DNA from: Chryseobacterium sp. SORGH_AS_0447 | GTDB lineage: Bacteria; Bacteroidota; Bacteroidia; Flavobacteriales; Weeksellaceae | Direction: 5' to 3' | DNA length: 64,000 nt | NCBI RefSeq assembly: GCF_030818695.1 | Contig: NZ_JAUTAR010000001.1 | Span: 3,962,501 to 4,026,500 of the forward strand | Shown here: one piece after another, positions 1-8,374 of the stretch | How positions within the stretch are numbered: position 1 is the stretch's first letter | Layout of the letters: every line of letters begins with the position of its first letter | Notes under the pieces: model-generated | Seen by the model: the letters and a program-made list of their open reading frames with translations, nothing else | What the model was told of the DNA's origin: nothing | Databases searched by the model: none | Made by a program: the position numbers and the translations under genes

Positions 1-1718
1 GAATCCTGCCATTTCACACCATCCATGGAATAGCGGTACGGTGGAGTTCCGCCTTTTACATTGACGGTAACCGTATTGTTTTTAATATCCACATCAGAGA
101 TTACAGGCTCTTCGGAGGCATATACTTTTACGGTCTGTGTGGCGATACATTCTCCGGTTTTCAGTTTTACCCAGTAGGTACCTACCGCTACATTGCTGAT
201 GGTCTGCGTAGTGGCCCCCGTGCTCCATTCATAAGCGGTAAATCCGGGACCTGCATCCAGTATCGTTTTATCTTCGATACAGATAATTTTATCTTTTAAA
301 ACCGGCGAATAGACCGGCGGAATAACGATCAGGTTAACTTTTGCAATGGCATAACAACCGTTGGTATCGGTTACTTTTACATACACGACGCTGTTTGGAG
401 CGATGTAATTCAAAAAGCCAATAATTTCATTGCTTCCAGACTGTGCATCGGCCAGCGATTTATAATATTTTTTCGGCAGCGTCTGTGAAGTTACGGCTGC
501 AGTTGATAAATTAAACAAAGCCACAGAAGGCGTAACTTCGATAGCACATGATCTCAAGGTAGCTTCCGTCACTACGATTGCAGGATAAAATTTCAGCGTA
601 ATCTGCGCGACAGCCGTACAGCCGTACTGAGAAGTCACTTTTACATAAACTGTCCCTTCAGCGGATACAAAAGCATTGGCCGGAACGATCGGGTTGGTTC
701 CCGCATTGAGATCAGCCATCGACTGGTAATATTGCTTGGTCGCTGTAGGATCACTGAACACGGCCGCCGAAGTAAGATCAAACGTTGCGGTTCCGGCGTT
801 ATTGTTGTTACAGCTGAACAGGGTCACATTATTCACGGAAATATTTCCGTATTTAAATTTGAATGCGCCTACCTGCCTGCATGAATTGATCGGATTGTTC
901 GGATTGGAAGGATCCTGATAATGCACACTGTAATAATAGGTTGTGGTCGTACTCACCGTGATCGGTGTTAAGATAGGATTGGCTCCTGATAGTGCATCGT
1001 TCTGTGAGCTGTGATAACTGATCTGAAAATTCGTATTTCCATTTAAAATTCCTGCTGATAAAGTATTGAAATTAAAAACCGTCGGGTTCTGGCAGATAAT
1101 GATTTCTCTGGGATTCGCAGGATTTGCAGCCGGTGTTCCCGGCGGAATGAAGGGCTGCGTCTGTATCGCAGGATCCGTAAACGGAGAAGCCAGTGTTGCC
1201 GTGCCGCCCCAGGTTAAAGAAAAGGGTGCCATCGTCGGATTGGTAACATCTACCCAGTTATCGATATATAGGTAATAGGTCTGTCCCGGGAGTACATTAA
1301 GATATTGACAGTATGGCGTAAGAGAACCCCCAGCTGCACTTGTAATGGTACTGGTCATATTCATTCCGGTTGAGGCTCCCACCCCGATCACCGTTGCCGC
1401 GTTACACCGTATCGGTGTCCCTAAACTTCCGCAGCTAACATTCGGTCCGTAGATCGCCCAGTCGTAATCCGCATCAGAAGAGTTAGGCACGAGATCAAAG
1501 GTAAGGGTACCGCCGGTCGCAATGGTAAATTTATACCAGATGGAATTATGTTCACCGGTAGAAAGGCAGCCGCCAAGGTTTTCATTAACGGCACCAATGC
1601 CCATTGGAGAATAGGTAATATTTGAGTTTCCGCAAACGGAAAGCGCCGTGGCACAGTCTGCCTGAGCAAAGAGGATATGGGAAACAACAAAGAAAAGAAG
1701 TAATAGAGTTTTCTTCAT
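1..1718 (-). CDS. T9SS-exported multidomain surface/secreted protein, N-terminal part (3' end beyond window)
   Basis: An uninterrupted minus-strand frame enters from position 1 and its first ATG is at 1718. It starts with a Sec signal peptide (MKKTLLLLLFFVV...LFAQ, cleavage after FAQ). About 130 residues follow of the cysteine-containing N-terminal domain common in flavobacterial T9SS proteins (ADCATALSVCGN, then SIWYKFT, DYDWAIYGPN, YYLYIDNW). Ig-like/PKD-like repeats come next, each with PTVFNF, VYVKVT and ATFDLTSAAV strings, ending in TYWVKLKTGECIATQTVKV. Proteins of this build usually end in a type B T9SS sorting domain, which would lie outside the window. Role inferred: secreted adhesin or surface component. 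Exact function is not recognisable. Confidence 0.85.
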   Translation of the reverse strand, partial: MKKTLLLLFFVVSHILFAQADCATALSVCGNSNITYSPMGIGAVNENLGGCLSTGEHNSIWYKFTIATGGTLTFDLVPNSSDADYDWAIYGPNVSCGSLGTPIRCNAATVIGVGASTGMNMTSTITSAAGGSLTPYCQYLNVLPGQTYYLYIDNWVDVTNPTMAPFSLTWGGTATLASPFTDPAIQTQPFIPPGTPAANPANPREIIICQNPTVFNFNTLSAGILNGNTNFQISYHSSQNDALSGANPILTPITVSTTTTYYYSVHYQDPSNPNNPINSCRQVGAFKFKYGNISVNNVTLFSCNNNNAGTATFDLTSAAVFSDPTATKQYYQSMADLNAGTNPIVPANAFVSAEGTVYVKVTSQYGCTAVAQITLKFYPAIVVTEATLRSCAIEVTPSVALFNLSTAAVTSQTLPKKYYKSLADAQSGSNEIIGFLNYIAPNSVVYVKVTDTNGCYAIAKVNLIVIPPVYSPVLKDKIICIEDKTILDAGPGFTAYEWSTGATTQTISNVAVGTYWVKLKTGECIATQTVKVYASEEPVISDVDIKNNTVTVNVKGGTPPYRYSMDGVKWQD

Positions 1719-1853
1719 ATCATTCGGAGTTTTTGATTATTGTTAAAAGAGATCATTTATCGCCTTTCAAATATAAACAATTCAAATTAAAATACACTAA
1801 ATTAACACGAATACTTCAATAAATACCACGAAAAAATATGATTATTATAACAT

Positions 1854-2651
1854 TTATTTAATGCTTGTAATATTTCCACAAAGATTATCCAGATGGAAGA
1901 TTTTATGGAACGGGCTTTTTACCTGCTGCAGATGTTCCTGATCCTGAATAAAAGTATATCGTGACGCAATGGAATTCATATCCGAAACAATCACCAGCCA
2001 GCATTCATCCACTGAGGTATCGTAGTATGGGAATTTCTCGTTTTTCTTTTCAATGAGCTCCACGATTTTCTCAGAGCACAGCTCATCAAACAGGCCCATA
2101 TTGTATTCATACGTAATAAAAACATTTCTGCGGTGGGAAGATTTCCTGACGCTCTTCACATTTCCGACAGGCTTTCCCCTTTTAATGCTTTTATAAATAT
2201 TAAGGATGATTTCTTGTTGGTTTTCCAGGGTATCCAGCCTGATGCTGGAGTGGAATTCCAAAAAATAAACACCACGATATTTCGTAGTGTCTTCCTGTTC
2301 CAATACTATTTCTGCCTGACGGAAAATCTTGTTGAGATTGCTTTCCATTTTTTTCATTTCAAGATGATTGATCACCTCGGTAAGCTCGATCCCGATTTTT
2401 TTATTATTAAATTTTGCAATGAAATCCGGGCTCTCACAGGTCAAATCTTCGAACTTAACTTCAGGAAAATGATGCATAAAAGAATTGAGCAATAAAATTT
2501 CGGCTTTCTTTTTGTACTTTTCCCGGTCGTGAAGCGGGGAAGCATCTATGGTACGGTGATATTTCTCGATCGGCCTTTTTTTTAAATGCCGGTTCAGATA
2601 GTATAAACTTAGATTTTTAATTAAATCTTCATCAGAAAATGTCTTTTTCAT
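1854..2651 (-). CDS. Hypothetical protein with PD-(D/E)XK-like nuclease signature
   Basis: 265 aa, no signal peptide, highly charged and lysine-rich. Residues about 80-105 read ESPDFIAKFNNKKIGIELTEV. A PD, then a beta-turn-beta spacing, then an E-x-T is the arrangement seen in restriction-endonuclease-like (PD-(D/E)XK) folds. No second domain is visible. It is divergent from the glucan phosphorylase-like gene at 2852 and is not in an operon. Family not recognised beyond the fold suggestion. Function could be a stand-alone nuclease or a degenerate restriction-like protein. The nuclease reading rests on one motif only. Confidence 0.6.
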   Translation of the reverse strand: MKKTFSDEDLIKNLSLYYLNRHLKKRPIEKYHRTIDASPLHDREKYKKKAEILLLNSFMHHFPEVKFEDLTCESPDFIAKFNNKKIGIELTEVINHLEMKKMESNLNKIFRQAEIVLEQEDTTKYRGVYFLEFHSSIRLDTLENQQEIILNIYKSIKRGKPVGNVKSVRKSSHRRNVFITYEYNMGLFDELCSEKIVELIEKKNEKFPYYDTSVDECWLVIVSDMNSIASRYTFIQDQEHLQQVKSPFHKIFHLDNLCGNITSIK

Positions 2652-2816
2652 GTGCTTAAAATATTATTGTTATGGAACACATAAAACTCCCGGTTTCAGA
2701 TCATGAAGTTTTGATTATCAAAAAATTACTTAATAAAGGTAAAGAAAAAAATTATTCGAAATACACTTCAGATTTAATTTATAAAATAATTAATATAAAG
2801 TTTATCTTCATAATGA

Positions 2817-2824
2817 TACCTTTG
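2817..2824 (+). promoter_or_regulatory. Promoter -7 element for glucan phosphorylase-like gene
   Basis: TACCTTTG matches the Bacteroidota -7 consensus TAnnTTTG. It lies 27 bp upstream of the ATG at 2852, giving a short leader. Confidence 0.6.
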
Positions 2825-2851
2825 CCTCTTCACTTATAAACTGTTAAATGC

Positions 2852-4513
2852 ATGGATTTTAAAAATTTTAAAGTACCCTTTGAGGTAAATCCGCAATATT
2901 CTAAAAAAGTAGCCTATTTCTCAATGGAATTTGCCATTGAGCAGGTATTGAAAATATATTCCGGAGGACTTGGATTTCTGGCAGGCTCACATATGAGAAG
3001 CGCCTATAACCTGAAACAGGATCTTATCGGGATAGGGATTCTCTGGAAGTTCGGCTATTACGATCAGGCCAGAAACCATGACCAGACTTTGCAGCCGACC
3101 TGGACGAAAAAAATGTACAGTTTCCTGAAGGATACGAACATCAAGTTCCAGATTGAAATCCACAGTGCACCGGTTTGGGTAAAAGTATGGTATCTCGATC
3201 CTGAAATTTTCCATACGGCACCGATGTTTTTCCTTTCCACGGATGTTCCTGAGAACGATCATGTTTCAAAAACCATCTGCCACAAACTTTATGATGCCAA
3301 TGAAGCGACGAAGCTGGCACAATACATTTTGCTTGGAAAAGGCGGCGCCCAGCTGTTGGACGAGCTGAACATCGAAAGGGATGTCTATCATCTGAATGAA
3401 GCCCACGGACTTCCTGCAGCCTTTCATTTACTAAAAAAATACAACGGTAATCTGAATAGGGTTAAAGAAAAACTTGTTTTCACCACCCATACTCCGGAAG
3501 AAGCAGGAAATGAAAAGCACAATTTAAGACTCTGCCATGACATGTCTTATTTTTCAGGTTTAACCATGCAGGAGGTGAAGCATATCGAAGGCTCGGACGA
3601 CGACCGTTTCAACCATTCGTTATGCGCCCTGAGAATGGCAAGGGAAGCTAACGGCGTTTCTCAGCTTCACGGCGACGTATCCAGGAAGATGTGGAGCAAA
3701 TATCCGGGAATCTGTGAAATCACTTCGGTTACGAATGCACAGGAATTTAAATACTGGGCAGACCAACCGCTGTATAAAGCCAAAGACGACAATGACGAAA
3801 CGGCTTTCGATGAACGTAAAAAGCATTTGAAGAAAAAACTCTTTAAGATTGTAGCCGACCAAACCGGAAATTTATTTGATCCGAATATTTTCACTATTGT
3901 CTGGGCCAGAAGGTTTGCCGGATACAAACGCGCCGATCTTCTTCTGCACGATAAGAACCGTTTTTATAAATTATTGAACCATCCTAAGTATCCGATCCAA
4001 ATGATCTGGGCCGGAAAACCTTATCCGATGGATTATTCGGCAATTTCCACTTTCAATTCCCTGGTGGAAGAAAGCAAAAACAATAAACACCTCGCGGTAC
4101 TTACAGGCTATGAGCTTTCTCTGAGCAAATCCCTGAAACAAGGCTCTGATCTGTGGCTGAATAACCCCAGAGTACCGAGAGAAGCCTCCGGAACTTCAGG
4201 AATGACAGCGGCCATGAACGGTTCGGTAAATCTTTCCACAGATGACGGATGGATTCCCGAATTTGCCAAACATGGTGAAAATTCCTTTGTGGTACCTAAA
4301 TGTGATTACGAAAACATGAGCGTTTATGAACAGGATAATTATGATCTGAATAAATTATACGAAATCCTTGAAAATGAAATTCTGCCTGCTTATTATGACC
4401 AGCCAGATCAATGGAGAAAAATCCAGTACAATTCGATGAACGATGTGAAAGATCAGTTCAACAGTGACCGAATGGCGGATGAATATTACAGGCTGCTTTA
4501 TAATCAGCAGTAA
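2852..4513 (+). CDS. Alpha-glucan phosphorylase-like protein (GT35) lacking the PLP lysine
   Basis: 553 aa, the length of the short (GlgP/TIGR02094-type) glucan phosphorylases. Family landmarks in order are YFSMEF and IYSGGLGFLAGSH near the N-terminus, NEAHGLPAAF, FTTHTPEEAGNEKH, WARRFAGYKRADLLL and EASGTSGMTAAMNGSVN. In active phosphorylases the last block reads GTSGMK or GTGNMK and its lysine binds pyridoxal phosphate. Here codon ACA gives Thr452. Phosphorolysis by the normal mechanism is therefore doubtful, and a different glycosyl-transfer or regulatory role is possible. Own promoter upstream, strong hairpin downstream; monocistronic. Substrate unknown, presumably alpha-1,4-glucan in the cytoplasm. 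Confidence 0.85.
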   Translation: MDFKNFKVPFEVNPQYSKKVAYFSMEFAIEQVLKIYSGGLGFLAGSHMRSAYNLKQDLIGIGILWKFGYYDQARNHDQTLQPTWTKKMYSFLKDTNIKFQIEIHSAPVWVKVWYLDPEIFHTAPMFFLSTDVPENDHVSKTICHKLYDANEATKLAQYILLGKGGAQLLDELNIERDVYHLNEAHGLPAAFHLLKKYNGNLNRVKEKLVFTTHTPEEAGNEKHNLRLCHDMSYFSGLTMQEVKHIEGSDDDRFNHSLCALRMAREANGVSQLHGDVSRKMWSKYPGICEITSVTNAQEFKYWADQPLYKAKDDNDETAFDERKKHLKKKLFKIVADQTGNLFDPNIFTIVWARRFAGYKRADLLLHDKNRFYKLLNHPKYPIQMIWAGKPYPMDYSAISTFNSLVEESKNNKHLAVLTGYELSLSKSLKQGSDLWLNNPRVPREASGTSGMTAAMNGSVNLSTDDGWIPEFAKHGENSFVVPKCDYENMSVYEQDNYDLNKLYEILENEILPAYYDQPDQWRKIQYNSMNDVKDQFNSDRMADEYYRLLYNQQ

Positions 4514-4532
4514 GAAAAGCAACATTTACAGC

Positions 4533-4577
4533 AATATAAGAACCAGCGGAGCCTTTGGCTCCGCTGGTTCTTATATT
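4533..4577. terminator. Bidirectional hairpin terminator
   Basis: Perfect 21-bp inverted repeat (arms 4533-4553 and 4557-4577) with a 3-nt loop just after the glucan phosphorylase-like gene. No long T tract follows, but the A/T-rich ends of the arms are usual for terminators of this group. Confidence 0.7.
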
Positions 4578-4772
4578 GAAAATACCTAATATACTTCTGG
4601 AAATGGTTTATATCTTCAACAAATAATATTTGTCTTGATATTTTCGAAAACGAACTCTAACGGATTAACTTTTTTATTAAAAGTTATCCATTCTAACTAC
4701 TCCTCAATTTATTTGTACTCTATAAAAAAAAGCTGCTTTACATACGTAAAACAAATTTTTAAAAATCATTGA

Positions 4773-4958
4773 TTAATCTTTTTTCTTTTTAGGCACTTTT
4801 AAGCCTTTTTCTTTTGCTTCGGAAATACCGATGGCTACGGCCTGTTTCCTGCTTTTTACTTTCTCGCCGGAAGAAGATTTCAATTTTCCTTCCTTGAATT
4901 CGTGCATTACCTTTCCTACTTTGTCCTGAGCCTTTTCTGAATATTTGGTCTTGCTCAT
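4773..4958 (-). CDS. DUF6496-type small basic protein
   Basis: 61 aa, about one third Lys/Arg. The pattern MSKTKYSEKAQDKVGKVMHE..KS..GEKVKSRKQAVAIGISEAKEKG matches small proteins annotated DUF6496, often found beside stress genes. It has a predicted helix-turn-helix-like KQAVAIGISEA segment and a basic tail (KVPKKKKD), so nucleic-acid binding is plausible but unproven. The next gene upstream on the same strand (4971-5444) is 12 bp away, so the two are probably co-transcribed. Confidence 0.75.
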   Translation of the reverse strand: MSKTKYSEKAQDKVGKVMHEFKEGKLKSSSGEKVKSRKQAVAIGISEAKEKGLKVPKKKKD

Positions 4959-4970
4959 GATATTATTGTT

Positions 4971-5444
4971 TTAAGATTTTGACATAGAAACACCAATCTC
5001 GTAAACGTGAGCCTGTTTCAGATACTTTGACCGTTCTCTTGAAGTTACCGACTCAAAATGGCCGTTTTTAATGACTACGATCGGGTCTTCGGCATTTTCA
5101 ATTTCGAAATTGGCCAGGTACCGCTCATCCGGTGGTGACTGTAACTGTTTTGCTTTGATCTTCTGCAATTCATCTGCATATTCTCTGAAGCCGGGATCTG
5201 AAGAGTGGATAAATTTGTATTCATCTCCCGCATCTACATAATAATGCAGCTTTTTCTCCAATAATCCGCCTTCACTGGTAATGGCCGGATTATCATTTCC
5301 ATCCCTGAATCCTACTTCCACCAATTTTCCACCTTTCTCCTGTGCATAGCTTTCAGCATCTTCATAGCTTGAAAATCCGGTGTATATAATCTGATCCTCG
5401 AATTCGTATCGGTTCAGTTCCTGGTCGTAAGCATTCTTTTCCAT
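4971..5444 (-). CDS. Hypothetical protein
   Basis: 157 aa, acidic, soluble, no signal peptide or membrane segment. Residues 20-45 (YTGFSSYEDAESYAQEKGGKLVEVGFRDG) and a later KNGHFESV strand suggest a small alpha/beta protein. I do not recognise the family. It starts at an ATG whose leader faces the DPP IV gene (divergent) and is followed closely by the DUF6496 gene, so it probably heads a two-gene unit. Confidence 0.65.
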   Translation of the reverse strand: MEKNAYDQELNRYEFEDQIIYTGFSSYEDAESYAQEKGGKLVEVGFRDGNDNPAITSEGGLLEKKLHYYVDAGDEYKFIHSSDPGFREYADELQKIKAKQLQSPPDERYLANFEIENAEDPIVVIKNGHFESVTSRERSKYLKQAHVYEIGVSMSKS

Positions 5445-5538
5445 AATTATTATTTGATTTTGTTGTTTTTAAATATATTCAATTCTTTTGCCAAAGAACT
5501 TGTCACAAAATGCTTTTTTTCGACACTTATAAAATTAT

Positions 5539-5546
5539 TATATTTG
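5539..5546 (+). promoter_or_regulatory. Promoter -7 element for DPP IV gene
   Basis: TATATTTG, 18 bp before the ATG at 5565. Its position decides against the longer reading from 5454, because transcription would start after that codon. Confidence 0.7.
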
Positions 5547-5564
5547 AATTCTTTAAAATTAGAA

Positions 5565-7694
5565 ATGAAAAAATTCTTACTTACCCTTACAGTAGCTGCA
5601 GCATTTCAAAGCTTATCTGCTCAGGAAATCACTTTAGATAAAATATATTCAGGATATTACCGTGGAAAAGGTATTGCCGGAATTACATCTATGAAAAACG
5701 GTGAAAACTATCTGGTGATCGAACAGGGCGGCATCGCCAAATATTCCTACAAAACCTCCCAGAAAGAGGGAAATATTGTAGACGGACGTTTTGAAAGCTA
5801 TGAGTTTTCGGATGACGAATCCAAAATCCTTCTGCTGAAAGAAAGCCAGCCGATTTACAGGCATTCTTTTTTAGGCACATTCGAGGTAAAAGACCTGAAA
5901 TCAGGAAAAGTAACCAGCCTAAATAACGGGAATACCGTACAGGAACCGAGATTCTCTCCTGATGCTAGCAAAGTTGCTTTTATTGCAGACAATAACCTGT
6001 TCTACCAGGATCTGAATAGCGGTAAAATCACCCAGATCACCACCGATGGAAAGAAGAATGCTATCCTGAACGGTCTGGCAGACTGGGTATATGAAGAAGA
6101 GTTCGGACATGCAAGACAGTATGAATGGACGAAGAATTCCGATGCCATTGTTTTTGTAAAATCTGATGAAAGCCAGGTTCCGGAAATTTATATCCCGATT
6201 TACGGGAAAACGCTGTATCCTACGGAAATGCGTTACAAATATCCTAAGGCAGGAGAAAAAAATTCTGTTGTTTCGGCACAGTTATACCGTTTGGACAACG
6301 GGAAAACGATTCCGCTGAATCTGGGATCATTTAAAAATTACTACATCCCCAATGTATTCCAGACCGCCAAAGCGGATGAAATCGTCCTGATTACTTCCGA
6401 GAGAATCCAGAATGCTTCCGATGTATTAAAAGTGAATACCAAAACCGGAGCGGTTCAGAAATTATTTACAGAGACCGATGAGAAGTGGATCGATACCGAC
6501 AGCCCAACCCTTGAATTCCTGGAGGACGATTCTTTCCTTTGGGCATCCGAAAGAGACGGGAATCGACATTTATATTGGTATGACAAGGATGGAAAACTGA
6601 AAAAACAGGTAACGAAAGGCAATTGGGAAGTAACTGATTATTACGGCTACAATCCGAAATCCAAAGAGATTTACGTTCAGACGACCGAAAAAGGAAGCAT
6701 CAACAAAGTGATTTCCAAAGTAAATATCGAAAACGGTAAATCCCAGCTGATCTCTAACGCGGAAGGAAATAATTCCGCCAATTTCAGCAAAAACTACAAT
6801 TACTTCATTGAAACGTCTTCCACTGCTGCAAAACCGTATACTTTTGTCTTAAAGGACGGAAACGGAAAAACCGTAAAAGAGCTTCAGAACAATGAGGCAC
6901 AGCTTCAGAAACTGAAGGCCGACAACTTTGTGGATAAAGAGTTCATCACCATTCCAAACGGAGCCGGAGACCAGATGAATGCCTGGATTATTAAGCCTAA
7001 AAACTTTGATAAAAATAAAAAATATCCGCTCTTTATGTTCCAGTATTCAGGCCCGGGTTCCCAGCAGGTTTCCAATTCCTGGGATAACGGAAACGGGATC
7101 TGGTTTGAAATGCTGGCGCAAAAAGGTTATGTGGTTGCTTGTGTAGACGGCCGTGGAACCGGGTATAAGGGAGCGAAATTCAAGAAAGTTACCTATATGG
7201 ATCTTGGTAAATATGAGATTGAAGACCAGATTACCGCTGCCAAATGGTTCGGGAACCAATCGTACATCGATAAAACCAGAATCGGAATGTTTGGATGGAG
7301 CTTCGGAGGATATATGACCAGCCTTGCCATGACCAAAGGTGCTGATGTCTTCAAAATGGGAATCGCGGTTGCACCGGTTACGAACTGGAGATATTACGAT
7401 TCCGTTTATACGGAAAGATTCATGAGAACGCCTCAGGAGAACCCGGACGGCTACGATAAAAACTCCCCGACCGAATACGCGAATTTACTGAAAGGGAAAT
7501 TCCTGCTGATCCACGGTACGGCTGATGACAACGTGCATTTCCAGAATTCCATGGAGTTTTCGGAAGCCTTGATCCAGAACAAAAAACAGTTCGACTTCAT
7601 GGCCTATCCGGATAAAAACCACGGCATTTACGGCGGCCAGACCAGACCTCAACTGTATCAGAAAATGACTGATTTTATTCTGGAGAATCTGTAG
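5565..7694 (+). CDS. Dipeptidyl-peptidase IV, S9B family, exported
   Basis: 709 aa from ATG 5565: signal peptide MKKFLLTLTVAAAFQSLSAQ, then the DPP IV beta-propeller and a C-terminal alpha/beta hydrolase. DWVYEEEFGHARQYEW carries the paired glutamates that anchor the substrate amino terminus. The catalytic triad is visible: Ser579 in GWSFGGY, Asp in GTADDNVHF, His in DKNHGIYGG. It releases X-Pro/X-Ala dipeptides in the periplasm. That fits the neighbouring peptide transporters at 8.4-14.5 kb, which could import the products. The ORF is open upstream to 5454, but a promoter box and the signal peptide favour this start. Confidence 0.93.
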   Translation: MKKFLLTLTVAAAFQSLSAQEITLDKIYSGYYRGKGIAGITSMKNGENYLVIEQGGIAKYSYKTSQKEGNIVDGRFESYEFSDDESKILLLKESQPIYRHSFLGTFEVKDLKSGKVTSLNNGNTVQEPRFSPDASKVAFIADNNLFYQDLNSGKITQITTDGKKNAILNGLADWVYEEEFGHARQYEWTKNSDAIVFVKSDESQVPEIYIPIYGKTLYPTEMRYKYPKAGEKNSVVSAQLYRLDNGKTIPLNLGSFKNYYIPNVFQTAKADEIVLITSERIQNASDVLKVNTKTGAVQKLFTETDEKWIDTDSPTLEFLEDDSFLWASERDGNRHLYWYDKDGKLKKQVTKGNWEVTDYYGYNPKSKEIYVQTTEKGSINKVISKVNIENGKSQLISNAEGNNSANFSKNYNYFIETSSTAAKPYTFVLKDGNGKTVKELQNNEAQLQKLKADNFVDKEFITIPNGAGDQMNAWIIKPKNFDKNKKYPLFMFQYSGPGSQQVSNSWDNGNGIWFEMLAQKGYVVACVDGRGTGYKGAKFKKVTYMDLGKYEIEDQITAAKWFGNQSYIDKTRIGMFGWSFGGYMTSLAMTKGADVFKMGIAVAPVTNWRYYDSVYTERFMRTPQENPDGYDKNSPTEYANLLKGKFLLIHGTADDNVHFQNSMEFSEALIQNKKQFDFMAYPDKNHGIYGGQTRPQLYQKMTDFILENL

Positions 7695-7710
7695 TTTAGA
7701 AAGTATATAT

Positions 7711-7745
7711 AAAATCGTTGTTAGATGCTAACAACGATTTTTATT
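7711..7745 (+). terminator. Terminator after DPP IV gene
   Basis: 14-bp perfect stem (7711-7724 with 7728-7741), 3-nt loop, followed by a T-rich run. The AAAA/TTTT ends make it usable from both strands, so it also ends the toxin-antitoxin unit. Confidence 0.8.
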
Positions 7746-7928
7746 TTAATAGATATGATAACTTCTGTTGTGAATAATAGTGATGAGAAAAATTTTACTA
7801 GTTATCTCCTTGTAAATTAAAGAATTATTTTCAAATCTTTCGACTTCCTTCATAGTCCAGTTTTCCAATAGGTAATCAATTACTTTTATGTAATTTTCAA
7901 ATGTTTCTTCAGACCAGATGATTTCCAT
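7746..7928 (-). pseudogene. ParE/RelE-type toxin with internal in-frame deletion
   Basis: 60 aa, versus roughly 95-100 for the family. The N-terminus (MEIIWSEETFENYIKVIDYLLENWTMKEVERFENN) is a normal ParE/RelE start. The end (SLIYKEITSKIFLITIIHNRSYHIY) matches the last two beta-strands of such toxins. The middle helix and two strands, about 35-40 residues, are missing without a frame change. It starts 2 bp after the antitoxin stop. Probably inactive. Family assignment is by pattern memory; the deletion is inferred from length and the joined halves. Confidence 0.7.
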
Positions 7929-7930
7929 GA

Positions 7931-8185
7931 TTATTTTTTTGAATTAATATAATCCTGTATTCTATTTATGGCCGTATCGTGATTTAATGTTCTCCCTTTT
8001 TTAACATCTTCAAGCCCCTGTTTCACAGATTCTATTTGATGATCAAATAAATTTTCCGCCCAATCTTCAGAATGAACTTTACCGTATTTCGATTTTAAAA
8101 AGTCGATATAATCATTTACCTGCTCAAAAAGTTCTTTAGGAAGCGATTCGAGATTTTTATTTATTTCTTTTACTGTAATCTGCAT
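7931..8185 (-). CDS. Antitoxin of ParE/RelE-type module
   Basis: 84 aa. The N-terminal half (LESLPKELFEQVNDYIDFLKSKYG) resembles DUF2281/Phd-like antitoxin dimerisation segments. The C-terminal half (SVKQGLEDVKKGRTLNHDTAINRIQDYI) is the usual toxin-neutralising tail. First gene of a two-gene unit with the damaged toxin immediately downstream; the antitoxin itself looks complete. Confidence 0.75.
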   Translation of the reverse strand: MQITVKEINKNLESLPKELFEQVNDYIDFLKSKYGKVHSEDWAENLFDHQIESVKQGLEDVKKGRTLNHDTAINRIQDYINSKK

Positions 8186-8345
8186 TTCTCCTATTATTTT
8201 AATTCAAAGTTAAATAATCTCTTTCAAATTGTTCAATGAAATCTGCAAAATCAATTTTAATAGTATTTTTAAGCAGTTGTATTTCTGAACAATACAAGGA
8301 TATCGATTCAAAGTTAATAAAATCCGATTATTATTTTTAAAATTC

Positions 8346-8353
8346 TATATTTG
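8346..8353 (+). promoter_or_regulatory. Promoter -7 element for first POT transporter
   Basis: TATATTTG. The predicted start of transcription falls about at 8360, so the TTG there cannot be the start codon and ATG 8375 is preferred. Confidence 0.7.
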
Positions 8354-8374
8354 TGAAATTTGAAATTTGAACCT

